64,000 nucleotides of DNA from Diplonema papillatum (lineage: Eukaryota; Euglenozoa; Diplonemea; Diplonemida; Diplonemidae), in the NCBI GenBank assembly GCA_030068145.1, contig JAPJBO010000198.1:186001-250000 (forward strand), read 5' to 3'. The notes under the pieces were generated by a model. It was not told where the DNA came from. It saw nothing but the letters and a program-made list of their open reading frames with translations, and ran no database searches. A program made the position numbers and the translations under genes. Below are positions 41,568 through 52,552 of the stretch, piece after piece (position 1 is the first letter of the stretch; every line of letters begins with the position of its first letter).

Positions 41568-42984
41568 TTAGACTTAAAGGACCGAAGCACGGTGCGCAGA
41601 CAGGACCGGTGCGGTGCTGAGCGCAGAACCATTCCAAGCACGTCTTGCAATCCCCCCATTCCAGTAGGGTACTTCGCGTAATGCGACTTGCCGCCCTCAG
41701 CACGCAGGATTACTTCCTCGCACTCTTTTTCCTTTTGGTACTTCTACCATTGGTGCTGCACACGGCAACCCCATGTCCACTGTGCTCTGCGGAGTTTACT
41801 TCGCAGATTGCCACCGTAAAAAGAAGACAAGTCAGTGCTGGCGAGCGCCCTGAGTTTTTTAACTGATTGCTCAGACACGGTTGTAGGGGCCTTCTCCCCG
41901 TGACGGATTCGCCTGTGCTCTAGTAGCACGGGCGGTCCTGACAAACCAGACTCACACCGCAGTCCTGTCTGCAGACACTCAGGTTCCGCGCGGCTGGTGG
42001 TCCGCCTTATGTGTCCGTGGCTTAAAGGACCGAAACACGGCGCAAACGGGACCAATGCGGTGTTGCGCGTATACCCATTCCAAGCACGTTCTTGCAATTC
42101 CCCCCCCCCCGTGAAAAAAAATGGTTGTCTTTTGGCCTGCAGAAGCGAGGCAACAGCACGGAATCTGTTCCTTAAGAAACAAAATGTCAGAATAACGAAA
42201 AGCAACTCAAAAGCGAACCCCCCCCAATAAACGCATTTTCTTGGCAATCAAGCAACGGTCGCAAGACACAAACTGCTCGTCCCAAGGGATGAGACGGGAA
42301 CACAAGCAATCAACGCACGTAGAGAAGCTTCAAATCCTCACATCCAGACGGCGACGCCGTCCTTGTGATACTAGTAGTCATACTCCCTGATCTTGAGAGG
42401 TCGCCAACTATTGATCCTGTGGGCCAGATTTGCGAAACGAGGGGGGGGACTAGTATTGTGCATGAACCTGCTAACCATCGAATTGAAAGCTGTTGGTTTG
42501 CAGTAAGCACACAAACGAAGCTGAAGTGAATGATGACTCCAGCTTCGGACACCCCCCCCCCCCTACATTCCCGTTGATACACGATGGTTATGAGTGGTTA
42601 TGTTTCACGATGTTGCACTGTGATCACTTTGGACACCGCCCACGTAGCATGTATATGCTCTGCATATCTGCATACGTTCCGCCATCTCCTGCCTGCACTA
42701 CCTTTGTGTATCACGGTATTTCTTTCTCAAGTATCCGCGGTTTAATTAGTTTGACCCACAGCAGAGTGATCACGCATTCCCTCGCAGCCTCGCACTGTGA
42801 TTTCACACGATATGTCACATCATTATATCAAGCGTGTGAAAACCCTACAACAAACGAGTCGTGTCGAACGGCCGCATGACAAACCAGGTTCCGTGCACAG
42901 GACCGAGACACGGTGCAGCTAAGACACGATGCGGTCTTGACCACGTACTGCGCCGAGCACTTTTTTTGCATCACTCTCTCAGTT
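41568..42984. repeat. Family E copies; otherwise nothing recognised
   Basis: Family E pieces at 41570-41655, 41890-42105 and 42880-42960, the second including 'ccgtgacggattcgcctgtgctctagtagcacgggcggtcctg'. 42106-42880 shows no recognisable gene or repeat. Confidence 0.6.
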
Positions 42985-43850
42985 TTGTTGGAAGTATGCT
43001 AATCCTGCAAGGAACAGTCGGCTAGACCTCTTGAGTATGTGCTGCTCACGGTTGCGGGATCGGGGGCCTAGTGTATATGTCGGCAGACCCTCCTTCCCTT
43101 TCGTGAGATGAAGCGAAGATTATAAAAAAAAAACCCCCACCTCTTTCTTCCCCTCTTCTGTCAAGAGCTGCGACTCACCTGTTTCCCCCCCCGTTCGGTG
43201 ATTTCGGGTTTGGGAATTCTGCTCACCCACCCCACAGGAACACGCTCCTTTTTTCTTGAAACATTGTATAAGCACCTGCTTTGCAGGAACTACTCGAAGA
43301 GGCCTGCCGGTTGCTGAAATCTGGGAGGAAACGCGCGTTGGCCCACGCGAAACGCAGGTGACACCTTCTTTGGGTTTTGCGTCGGGTCTTGGCGTTCAAC
43401 AAAAGACCCATTTGGAGTTGTAACGTTCCGCTTCCCAGCCAGCCTCCGTCAGAAAAAGCACTGGGCGTGAGTCCGTCCACCCCATTTTCCCTGGAAGCGC
43501 ATCGAATTGCCTGTTGCTGTTTGTTACAGTCTATCAGCAGGCTCGCACAGGCTATCGCAGGCCATCACTGTCAGGCCATCACTGCACGATACACGGTGCG
43601 ATCGAGGAGGTAGTCACCTAGTGACTAATGCAGGCCATCGCTACAGATATTCTGCATTCTAACCTCAATAGCCTATCGACAGTCTATCAGCAGGCTAGCA
43701 TAGCACACGACACGGTACGATCGAAGAGGTAGTCACTTAGTGACTAATGCAGGCCAACGCTACAGATATTCTGCATTCTAACCTCTATCATCACTGTCTA
43801 CCACAGTCCATCACCAGTCTACCAGCAGGGGGTTGGACCGACTCACTGGG
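42985..43850. repeat. Family F, A and C copies
   Basis: Family F at 42985-43110, family A at 43265-43460, and family C from 43465 to 43850 with two tandem versions of 'gcacga-acacggt-cgatcga-gaggtagtcac-tagtgactaatgcaggcca-cgctacagatattctgcattctaacct' (43585-43670 and 43705-43785). Confidence 0.75.
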
Positions 43851-44509
43851 CGGCCCAGCACCCCCCCCCATCAAACACATGAGAGGCAAGTAGCGCCTGA
43901 ACACGAAACTAAGATTTTCCCCCCGAGAATTTGTAGCCTTTTCGCAACTGTACTGTATGGGTAACCCGCAAAAGATTGTGGTTAACGGATGCAAACAACA
44001 AACTGCTTCCTCGACGTCTCATGTCAGCCTTCGCATTGTAGGGCAAACCCGCACTTTGCAAGCAACAAGCCGACCCGTGCTCAGGCCGTATAATGGTTAG
44101 CGGGCTGCCTTGCTACTGAACGGGGTTCGAACAATGACGACGCTCACACTTCTTCTTCTACGTTCGTTCTGGTCTGGTCCAAGCAAACCCTACCAATGCC
44201 CCTCACTCCCCTCTGAGAACCCTAAGAATGAACGAAGTCGAACAACTGGGAGAATATTCCGCAACGACAGCAGCCCTCCTCTCCCTTTGCTTGTTTTGTC
44301 ACTTGCGGCGTGCGAGAGTCCAGGGGTGTGTGTGGCGACCGTTACGGCCCGAGATCAGTCGGGTCACTGGCATCAGAATTTTGCAGGAGATTCGTTGACG
44401 CTGCGTATTCGTCGCAGATTCAAACCGACGGTCTAAATCTGCCGGGAGTCGGCCGGGGGCGGGGGAAGGAAAAAGAAGAAGAAACGAAAGGCCGCTCCGG
44501 GTCCAGGAA
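43851..44509. other. No gene; family F tail and left half of a family B remnant
   Basis: 43868-43926 is a family F piece. A tRNA-like sequence at about 44086-44140 has a normal-looking B box but wrong spacing (see rejected items). 44488-44509 is the part of a family B copy left of the FB2 insertion. Confidence 0.5.
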
Positions 44510-46460
44510 TCATAGATGGCCGTTATATAACGTTATATAACGTTATATAACGTTATTCCCGGAGTTATTTGTTACCCCCCCCCTAAATCCAGAAAAACCG
44601 TTATTGACCGTTATAAAACCGTTATTTGCCATTTTTGGTCGAAAAATAACGTTATTTGACCGTTATAACGTTATATAACGTTATAATAACGGTATAATAA
44701 CGGGTTTTTACCAGTCCATGGGAGGTCACACTGTCCTCCAGATTTTGGTCATTTTTGGCCATTTTTGCCACATTTTCCAGATTTTGGCCAATTTTGGTTA
44801 TTTTTGCCAATTTTTCCAGATTTTGGTCAATGTTGACCAGTTTTGCCGTGTTTTCCAGATTTTGGCCCATTTTGGCCGTTTTTACCGATTTGGCCAGGAT
44901 TGGCCATTTTTGCCATGTTTTTCAAAAATTTGGCTATTTTTGCCGATTTTTCCAGGTTTTGGTCATTTTTGGCCAGTTTTGCCATGTTTTCCAGACTTTG
45001 CCCATTTTGGCCGTTTTTGCCGATTTTTCCAGGGTTTTGGTCATTTATGCCCTGCCCCTCACCAGAGCTATTCTTGTCTGAGTTTCTTAAACCCGCACAA
45101 GCTCGAACAGGCAGTCCGTGCGCGGAAAAAAAAAAAGGTCGAAAGACACCAATCTGTACGCCCATTCGGGATCGTCGGAAACACAAAAACACGTGTACCG
45201 CCCCACCCGCTTCGATTTCAGCCACACTAGTCTTTCCAAAGGGAATATCGACTATGCCTGCGAAAAGCTCCCCGAAGGTCCAGCCGAAGCCGAAGGCTCA
45301 ACCTAAAGCTCAGCCGAAAGCTCAGCCGAAGACCCCAGGTACACAGCGCAAACGGCCTCGCGCCGAAAGTACGGATAGCAACAGCAGCAGCAGCGCCGCC
45401 TCGGTTGCAAAGGCGCGACGCGGAAGGAAGAAGGTGGCGGAAACGCTGCGCGTCGAGGCCTTGTCCCGCGACCTGGCATTGACTGGCCCCAGCGTTCTCC
45501 CTGTCACGAAACCACCAAGTAAGAGCCCGGAACAACGATTCATCGACCGGATCAAGAAAACCGACCCCGGGCTGGCTGGGTTCTACGGGAAGCGCCAGCT
45601 GTGACTGCTCGACTTTGCATGTCTCGTGCTCATCATGCACCCATATTTGGTACTGGGACCTTGTCTGACTGGCATAGTACGCAACGGTCTGCCGAGTGGA
45701 CAAGCTTGGACAAGTTGGACTCCAGTGGCCGGATCATGCTGGTGACATCTGCTGCCTCACGAAGGACACTGCAAACGACCGTTACGGGCCACCGACTGAG
45801 GGACACGCGCCGGAAACCCAAAACTGCAGACATCCACATCCCAAGAACAACATCGCACAGTGAAAGAGTCATGTGAATCCGGAAGGATCGCGTTTGTCGC
45901 GCTTGGGTGGAAGTCCGCAAGAAAATAAGTAAAAGAGAAAAAGCTCTGGGGAGGGGCTATACGGACCCCTGAGGACCGGTTACTACGAATTCTTTTCGGA
46001 CCAGGGTTTGTTTCCGAACAGTTTTTGTGACCGGGATCCAAAAATCGGCAAAAGTCTGGAAAAATTGGCAAAAATGGCCGAAATTGACCAAAATCTGGAA
46101 AATCGGGAAATCTGGAAAAATCGGAAAAAATGGCCGAAATTGACTGATCTGGATAAATCGGCCAGAGTGGCCAAAATCTCAAAATTGTCCAAAATCTTGA
46201 AAAATCGGCAAAAATGGCCGAAATCTGGAAAAAATCGGCAAAATGGCCAAAACCTGAAAAAATCGGCAAAATGAGGAAAAAATGACAAAAATCTGGAAAC
46301 ATGGCCAAAATCGGAAAAATTCTAAAAACCGTTATTTGCGTTATTTTTTCCGTTATTTTGCGTTTTCGACCGTTATATAACGTTATATAACGTTATGTAA
46401 CGTTATCACCGTTATAACGTTATATAACGTTATATAACGTTATCAACCGGCCATCTATGA
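44510..46460. mobile_element. Foldback element FB2 with cargo gene and 21-bp target duplication
   Basis: Exact 12-bp ends TCATAGATGGCC (44510-44521) and GGCCATCTATGA (46449-46460). Next to each end is a run of CGTTATATAACG palindromes (44520-44710; 46370-46445). Further in, the left arm (44740-45050) is an array of CATTTTTGGCC/TTTTCCAGATTTTGG motifs and the right arm (46030-46320) carries the complement (GGCCAAAAATG / CCAAAATCTGGAAAA types). The arms can pair into a hairpin of roughly 0.5 kb with a 0.9-kb loop holding one gene. The 21 bp at 44489-44509 are repeated exactly at 46461-46481. Two other copies of the surrounding family B repeat (48336-48356; minus strand near 36305) have this target only once, so this is a true insertion with a long target duplication. 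Confidence 0.85.
45254..45604 (+). CDS. Small basic protein, cargo of foldback element FB2
   Basis: 116 residues from ATG 45254. The N-terminus is a PKAQ-type repeat (PKVQPKPKAQPKAQPKAQ), then a nuclear-localisation-like QRKRPRAES, a Ser run, a second basic patch KARRGRKKVAETL, and a C-terminal part with PPSKSPEQRFIDRIKKTDPG and GFYGKRQL. The charge and patches suggest a nuclear, nucleic-acid-binding protein, but no family is recognised. Third-position GC is high like that of host genes, and unlike the AT-rich arms. It lies alone in the loop of FB2, preceded by half of a family I repeat. It could be a captured host gene or an element protein. Confidence 0.6.
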   Translation: MPAKSSPKVQPKPKAQPKAQPKAQPKTPGTQRKRPRAESTDSNSSSSAASVAKARRGRKKVAETLRVEALSRDLALTGPSVLPVTKPPSKSPEQRFIDRIKKTDPGLAGFYGKRQL

Positions 46461-46620
46461 AGGCCGCTCCGGGTCCAGGAACGCAACGGCCAACCACAGC
46501 TTGCAAAGCTTGAGTCGAAGGCAGCACAGTGCAACCAACCCTGTCTGCTCTGTGGCTGACCGCCTACGACGAGCTTGTGTTCAGCGCAAGCTGGCGTGCC
46601 CTAGCTGCACCCAATTCTAG
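46461..46620 (+). repeat. Family B copy, right part after FB2 insertion
   Basis: Begins with the duplicated 21-bp target and continues 'cgcaacggccaaccacagcttgcaaagcttgagtcgaaggcagcacagtg', then 'gctgaccgcctacgacgagcttgtgttcagcgcaagc'. Confidence 0.85.
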
Positions 46621-47299
46621 CAGGTCAGACCTGGAGACCAGGTTACTATATAAATATGCGGGTTAAGGATCTGTCCGTATGTCACAGTGAAAAATCCCAA
46701 GCAAAAGTTTCACCTTTGCTGAAAAAAAAATTCCAAAAAGCTCCTGAAAAAAAAAAAGTTCAAAAATCCATTTCCCTAGGCAATTTCCCTTTGGGAAGAG
46801 GGTGCCGTCTGGCGAACAGCAGGCGGACCCGTACACGTGGGGTACCTCGTTGCCTTGGCTCGGCGCAGCTTCCGCTTCCGCGGTCACGTGCCGCTCCCTT
46901 TGACTTGTCGGGATGTGCCATCATCAGATCAACCGCAGTTGAGCCGAGGGGGAACAGTTGTTTTGCCTTTCCGATTGCTCGGGATTTTTCGATTTCCTTC
47001 ATGGCTGCGCCAGTACCCTCCAAATAGCGATGCCCCGTTGCTTGCTGTGAAGGAAGGGTTGACCCTTGAAACGCTCCACGCGGGAACCTGGGACCTTCTC
47101 CGTGTTGTGGATGTGCACATTGTAGTAGGTAAGTGTCGAACTGCCGAGCAGCCGGAGCAGGTCACCTGCTTGGTCTTATTTTAGATGCTCTCTGTTTGAA
47201 TCCTCGGACGCTCTAAATTGCCGGTCCTTTAAGCCTCCAAAAAGCACTCTAAAACAGGGAAGCGGACGGGGGAGAAGGGGGAGTACTCCGTTGTCCGCC
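46621..47299. other. Upstream region of eIF2B-alpha
   Basis: A minus-strand frame (47023-46760) and a plus frame (46837-47184) are open without a recognised domain. An excellent donor-like AG|GTAAGT occurs at 47129-47136, which may belong to a 5' UTR intron or an unknown exon. No core promoter could be picked out. Confidence 0.35.
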
Positions 47300-50200
47300 A
47301 TGACCGCGCAAGGCAGCGAGCGTGCGGAAGACAAGCCACTCGACGCCGTAACTAAAATCATCACGGCCATCCGGGGGAGCCAGTCGCTGACGTATCAGGT
47401 GTGCGAACCGTTCGGGCAGAGGTCAGTCTGCAGTGCTGACGACTGGTACCCCCAATCCCTTTCTGTTTCTTCGGTACTCCTAGGAAGTCGACAGCACGCC
47501 TAGTCCCTCCGTTCCCCGTTGTTCCGCCGTATCTTTTTTCCTGCTGTATTCTGCAGGAAGAGCAAAAGGTGGGGAACAGATGATTGGGGAAGAACATACA
47601 GGTTAAAAAGAGGCCGTCAGAGACGGTACGGAGGGGTTTGAAGGGGGAGGGCAAAAAAGGGGGCAAACGGTGGGGCCTGCGTTTGTCAGTTTTTGCTTCA
47701 CCCCCCCGACCTTCCTTTTGGCGAGTGGATATGAGGAGTTCGCTCAGAAACGTAAATATTCCAGCTTGACGCGCCGAAGGCGCTCAAGCAAGCTTGCTAG
47801 GTGTAAAAGGAACACATGAAAACAAGAATAGGGGACGCACGAAGAAGAAAAGAAGAAGACCGCCTGGTGGAACGTGATGGTCAACCGCAGCTTGTATAAG
47901 CACCTGCTTTGTAGGAAATGCTTAAGGAGACTGCCAGTTGCGATAGATCAAAGGAGGTAAATGTGCTGTAGCCCAGGTAAATCTGGGTTTAGTGGCGGGC
48001 GTAAGGGTTCAACAAAAAGGACTCACTTTGTAGTTGTATTGTTTTCTCCCCCTCAAGCCTCCTTCGAAATGAGCACAAAGCAGTCCCTCGAGTATCTTGA
48101 GTCGGAGGTAGCACAGTGCTACAATCCGCTCTGCCCTGTGGCTGACCGTCTCGACGAGCTTGCATTCGGGCCAAGCCCATGTGCGCCACGCCTTGATGCT
48201 TTAGTTTGGGAAATCGGTAGCCACTGTACGTCAGCCCGTGGCTCTGCAGTACCGTGAAGAGCACGTGAAGCTTGGCTCCCGTGTAGTCGTGTAGTGGTAC
48301 CGAAGGGAGGCACGAAGAGAAAAAAGAAAAAAAAAAGGCCGCTCCTGGTCCAGGAACGTGACGGTCAACCACAGCTTGCAAAGCTTGAGTCGGAGGCAGC
48401 ACAGTGCCACAACCCCGTCCGCTCTGCCCTGCGGCTGACCGTCTCGACGAGGTTGTGTTCAGCGCAAGCGCCAAGCCCCAAGGTGCGCCAAGCCTTGATG
48501 CTTTAGTTTGGAAAATCGGTAGCCACTTGACCCGTAGGCCCGTGGCTCTGCAGTACCGCCGAACAACGTGAAGCTTGGCTCCCGTGTAGCAGGCTTTCCC
48601 TGGTACCATGGGTCTCACTCAGGGGGGCACGAAAATAAAATACCGCATACGCACAGGGGCTCGAGGATGACATCAAGCAAGTAGTGGAGCAGTACCACGA
48701 CGCCGAGGGAAGCCTCGAGAGTCTGAGCGTCGTCAGCGCATGCGACATCTTCAGGCAGTTCATCACCCGTCTCTCCCGACAGCAGCTCGAAATCGAAATC
48801 GGCGATCTCAAGAGCATGCTGGTGGAGCGAGGCGAGCAGTTTCTCGAAGTCGCAAAGAAGGCACGGGACGTTGTATGCCTCTTTTCCGTACACCACCCCT
48901 CCCCCAACTCTGGATTGGTCTGCGTTCACGAGCGAAACCCGAGGCGAAGAACGAGGTTCACACGAAGGTGTCCTGCTGCCCAAGGCTTGTAGTTCGGGTT
49001 AGAGTGCAGTGTAACCGCCGCGTTCGGTTAAAATGCATATGGTACGATGCCAAAAGGGGGGGGGGGGGGGGGGGGGGGGTTTGGGCAGATGTTTTATGGT
49101 ATAGTCAGATACTGGGCATGGGTATAGGACCCATACCCCCCCAGGAACCATGTTTTCGGGCCGATTTTGGGGTCCAATGCCCTCGGAGAACCTTTTTCTG
49201 AGCGCAAAACTCAGTTGTTGTGGACTTTGAGACTTTATTATATAGGGCGTTGACGACCGTCCAGGCTCGCTTCGAGAAAGTGATGGAGCGATATTCCGTA
49301 GTTGGAATAATGTTGAACTGGACTAAAGCTGGAACGGGCAAATGACAGACCGGGTAAAACCTGGGGGGGTGTCCCCAGGTAGTCACCTGCGTGACTGCAC
49401 CAGTGGTGGTCCTGCAGCTTCCCGTGACAACGGCATCTAGAGGTCGAGCTGAGTATTGAGCACCCCAAGGCACGAGGGTAAGCACCAGCGTCGCGGTACT
49501 CTGCAACGTACGCAAAGTCGCAAACGCAGGAAAAAAAATGCCGAACTGGGGACACCGAGCCCCATTAATGGGGGGTGTCCCAGGTTTTACCCGGTTCAAC
49601 ATTAATCCAATCACGGTATACAAAGAACACCTTCCCACGTTGTTCAACCAGGAGACTTCAAAACCCTCCCCAATTTTGGGGGTGTCCCAGGTTTTACTCG
49701 GTTCAACATTAATCCAATCACGGTATACGAAGAACACCTTCCCATGTTGTTCAACCAGGAGACTTCGAAACCCCAGAGCTTCAAGCGAACTTTCCCCAAT
49801 TTTGGGGGTGTCCCGGTTCAACATTAATCCGAGAACGGTATACGAAGAACACCTTCCCGTGTTGTTCAACCAGGAGACTTCGAAACCCCCGGAGCTTCAA
49901 GCGAACTTTCACTCCAAAATACTACAACACTTACAAGCATGGCTAGCCGTATTAAAGCATACCTACTACCCAGCCTCACAGCCTCAATGGTCAACCGGAG
50001 ACCCTAAAACACCGAACCTCTAAACCACAATAAACGCTAAAAAACACCCGCGCGCAGATCGCCGAGCAGCTGCTGCCGTTCCTGCGGGAGAACACGTCGA
50101 TCCTGGTGCACGGGTACTCGGACGCGGTCGTCGCAGCCGTCCTGCACGCTGCGAGCAAGCGGCGGCTCCGCCTGATCGTGACGGAGGGCCGCCCGGGTAA

Positions 50201-51286
50201 CGAGGGCTATCGGTTCTTGCAGAAACTGTCCGAGTCGGGCTGCAGCGCGGCCGTGCACCTGATCCCGGACACGGCGGTGGCGGCGACGCTGTCGGAGGTC
50301 GACATCGTGCTGCTGGGCGCCGGCGTCGTGACGGAGAACGGGGGCATCATCAGCACAGTCGGCTCGTACCAAATAGCCCTGGTCGCGAAGCAGCTCAACC
50401 GCCCCGTCTACGTCTGCACCGAGTCCTTGAAGCTGGCGAAGATTTACCCTCTCGACCAAACCGAGCTGCCGCCAGCCCGTGGCACGAAGTTCGTCCCCCT
50501 CGAGGAGCTGTCCGCGAAGCAGCTTTCGAACACCACCGTCGACTACACGCCCCCGCAGTACATCACCCAGGTACGGGCCCCCCTCCCTCCAAATTTTTTT
50601 GTAAGCACCTGCTTTGTAGGAAATACTTGAGGGGGCTGCCAGCTGCAAAGGTCAAAGGAGGTAAATCTGAGTTCAGTGGTGGGCCTATACGTTCAACAAA
50701 AAAGTGCCGAAGGGATCCCAAATGCTGTAACTACCGAACCACGTGCTGAACGGACGTGAGGTCATGCGGGTCAACCCCACACGACAAATCACACAAACAC
50801 AACAGGTCAAAGTCCTGAGTGAGAAAGAACAAATCAGATCGTGTTTGTATTGTATCGCCCCCGCTGTCCTGTCTGCAGACACTCAGGTTGCGCAGATGAT
50901 GGTCGGCGGCAAAGGACCGAAACACGGCTATATCCATCCCCGGTCCTTTCTTTCGGGGGGATTTCTTACAATGTTCAGGCAGAACACTGCCTCTCATGCA
51001 ATGATTGATGCTAGCAGCCAGTCTTCTTCGAAGAAGGCATTGTCTAGAGCAAAAGCAAATAATTTGAGGATAGCAAGAACTAATGGAATGGCATCGAGCA
51101 ACAAGACAACGTGCTTTGAAACACGCAGTTGAAGAACCGTATCAGTGAGATGAGGCCAGAATATGCCAGCTCCAATTCACACGAGTTCACAACACAACAC
51201 AAACTCCCCGCGCGCAGATTTACACGGACCTCGGCATCATGACCTCCGCCGCAATGTCTGACGAGCTGTTGAAGCTATACACGTGA
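47300..51286 (+). CDS. EIF2B1: Translation initiation factor eIF2B subunit alpha, four exons
   Basis: Regulatory subunit of the decameric exchange factor that recycles eIF2-GDP to eIF2-GTP in the cytosol and senses phosphorylated eIF2. Exons read from the sequence: 47300-47398, 48657-48872, 50058-50570 and 51218-51286, all phase 0, GT-AG, giving 298 residues (human protein about 305). Blocks: N-terminal helical part with AVTKIITAIRGS, ACDIFRQFITRLS and LVERGEQFLEVAKKARDV; then the Rossmann-like half with ILVHGYSDAVVAAVLHAA, RLIVTEGRPGNEGYRF, VDIVLLGAGVVTENGGII, VGSYQIALVAKQLNRPVYV, VDYTPPQYIT and the family's C-terminus IYTDLGIMTSAAMSDELLKLY. Start ATG 47300 sits in GCCATGA. Introns of 1258, 1185 and 647 bp are packed with repeats; introns 2 and 3 end in the same CCGCGCGCAG. 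Family and completeness are certain; exon edges are inferred from reading frame, homology and splice signals. Confidence 0.93.
47890..48610 (+). repeat. Family A and two family B copies in eIF2B-alpha intron 1
   Basis: Family A (47890-48100) runs into family B copy 1 (48105-48300); family B copy 2 is 48330-48610, ending 45 bp before exon 2. Copy 2 carries the uninterrupted 21-bp target seen duplicated around FB2. Confidence 0.85.
49048..49915. repeat. Poly-G, foldback and three tandem units in eIF2B-alpha intron 2
   Basis: A G-run of about 24 is at 49056-49079. 49309 (AATGTTGAACTGG) and 49592-49604 (CCGGTTCAACATT) bound a foldback of about 300 bp. Three units of roughly 105-125 bp follow (49569-49915): 'gggggtgtccc', 'cggttcaacattaatcc', 'acggtatacgaagaacaccttccc', 'ttgttcaaccaggagacttc'. 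Related hairpin at 36488-36538. Confidence 0.85.
50590..50935 (+). repeat. Family A, H and E pieces in eIF2B-alpha intron 3
   Basis: Family A starts only 20 bp inside the intron (50598-50705), joined to family H (50705-50845) and a family E fragment (50865-50935). Confidence 0.85.
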
Positions 51287-51474
51287 GGACTCGTGAGGAT
51301 CCTAGCAGCACCCTGCTGGCGAGTGGCTGAGCCGGCCGGGGGAGGAGGCAAGGCGCACGGCCGCTGTGCCTTGCCTTCGCGCCGCTTCGCTTTGGAAGCT
51401 CAGCTGTTTTGCGGGGGGTTCGGCACCCTTGCGCCGCGCCCTGCGCACGCGCGTGTCTGACTCCTTGGTCCGCG

Positions 51475-51975
51475 TTGGCAAAGACGAGTGGCAGAGGATC
51501 GCACAGGTAAAGCGAATGATTGGAGGCATGGGGGAAATCGCTTCCTCGACCTAATCTCAAACTTTAAATGGGCGTGAGCTCGGGGTTACTTCATTGAACC
51601 CTGACGTAGAATCCTGGTTCTAAGTGGGCCATTTCTGGTATGCAGGACTGGCGACGCGGGATGAACCGAGAGCTGACTTAAAGTGTCCGAGTGATCGCTC
51701 ATCAGATCCCACAACGGGTGTCGGTTCATCCTGGGCCCTCGTTGCATCTGGACCGACCCAGTAGCCTTGCCTGTGGTTTGGAGCGGCCGGGAACTCCGGT
51801 TGGCATACCGACTCAGCACATCTGGGCTTTCGTTTGCAAAGACGAGTGGCAATGTCGTACCTGAGCCCTTGTTGCATCCGGACCGACCCCGTAGCTTTGC
51901 CTGTGGTTTGGAGCAGTCGGGAACTGCCGTTGACATACGGACTCAGCATCTGGCATTCGTTCCTGCCCGGTGCTG
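51475..51975 (+). repeat. Tandem duplication downstream of eIF2B-alpha
   Basis: 'gttgcatc-ggaccgacccc-gtagc-ttgcctgtggtttggagc' then 'gggaactccgttg-catac-gactcagca' occurs at about 51743-51820 and 51869-51950 (offset about 126 bp). 'caaagacgagtggca' occurs at 51479 and 51837. Confidence 0.8.
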
Positions 51976-51983
51976 GGGATGAG

Positions 51984-52314
51984 GGTATAACAGGCCGCCG
52001 TTTCGATGAGTATAGGTTCATCGGAATCGGCCGAACCCCCGACAACTCGACGGCAGAAGGAGAAGCTATCGGACGCGCATCTGCCGTCATGCGCTGCAGG
52101 TGCGCTGGTGTTACGAAATTCATCGTCCGGCGTGTCGATGCGCCGTGTCTTGGGTAAGTTTAAACCGCCCTTTTGAATCATGTTGTCCCTCATCTTCGTT
52201 TCCAAGCGAATGCGCTGACAATCTAACCCCGAAATCAGTCAGAACGACTTGGAAACCATGGGAAGGCGAACGACTGCAGACAAGGAACCCGCTCCCTTCC
52301 CTTTTATTTGCTGA
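51984..52314 (+). CDS. Possible last two exons of an unknown gene
   Basis: Exon 51984-52153 joins 52239-52314 across an 85-bp intron with donor GTAAGT, a CTAAC branch-like motif at 52223 and acceptor ATCAG. The joined frame (phase 2) reads from GITGRRFDEYRFIGIGRTPD through MRCRCAGVTKFIVRRVDAPC to QNDLETMGRRTTADKE and a TGA at 52312. An upstream frame ending RVGKDEWQRIAQ at 51506 with donor CAG|GTAAAG is in compatible phase 0 and might be an earlier exon, but no ATG is visible in it. No family recognised. The call rests on splice signals and open frames only. Confidence 0.35.
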
Positions 52315-52552
52315 GCGGTGGCTTTGCGCGAAGGTGGGAAGTGCCGACCAGACCGGGCGAAGAAATAAGTGCGCGGTTTCCCTGCACTCCCGCGCCCGAT
52401 CCACAGACGCGGCGCGCCGCGCGGAAGAGCGGACAGCTATTGCTCGCAAACCAATTCCACCGAAGCGGAGGAGTCGTGAAGTTTTGGCAGGGGCTTGCCG
52501 GCAGGGGACAGGCTGGATTTTCTAGTACCCGAAGCCCCTATTTAGGGGAGCT

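Noticed and set aside
44086..44145. tRNA-like 'ataatggttagcgg...ggggttcgaaca'
   Set aside because: A- to B-box distance is about 33 bases and the T stem does not close well, so no tRNA is called.
46837..47136. Plus frame ending at AG|GTAAGT upstream of eIF2B-alpha as a coding exon
   Set aside because: The donor is excellent, but the translation has no recognisable character and no phase-compatible partner exon was found; kept only as a possible untranslated exon.
49056..49079. G-run as a possible quadruplex control element
   Set aside because: A simple homopolymer in an intron; no sign of function beyond base composition.
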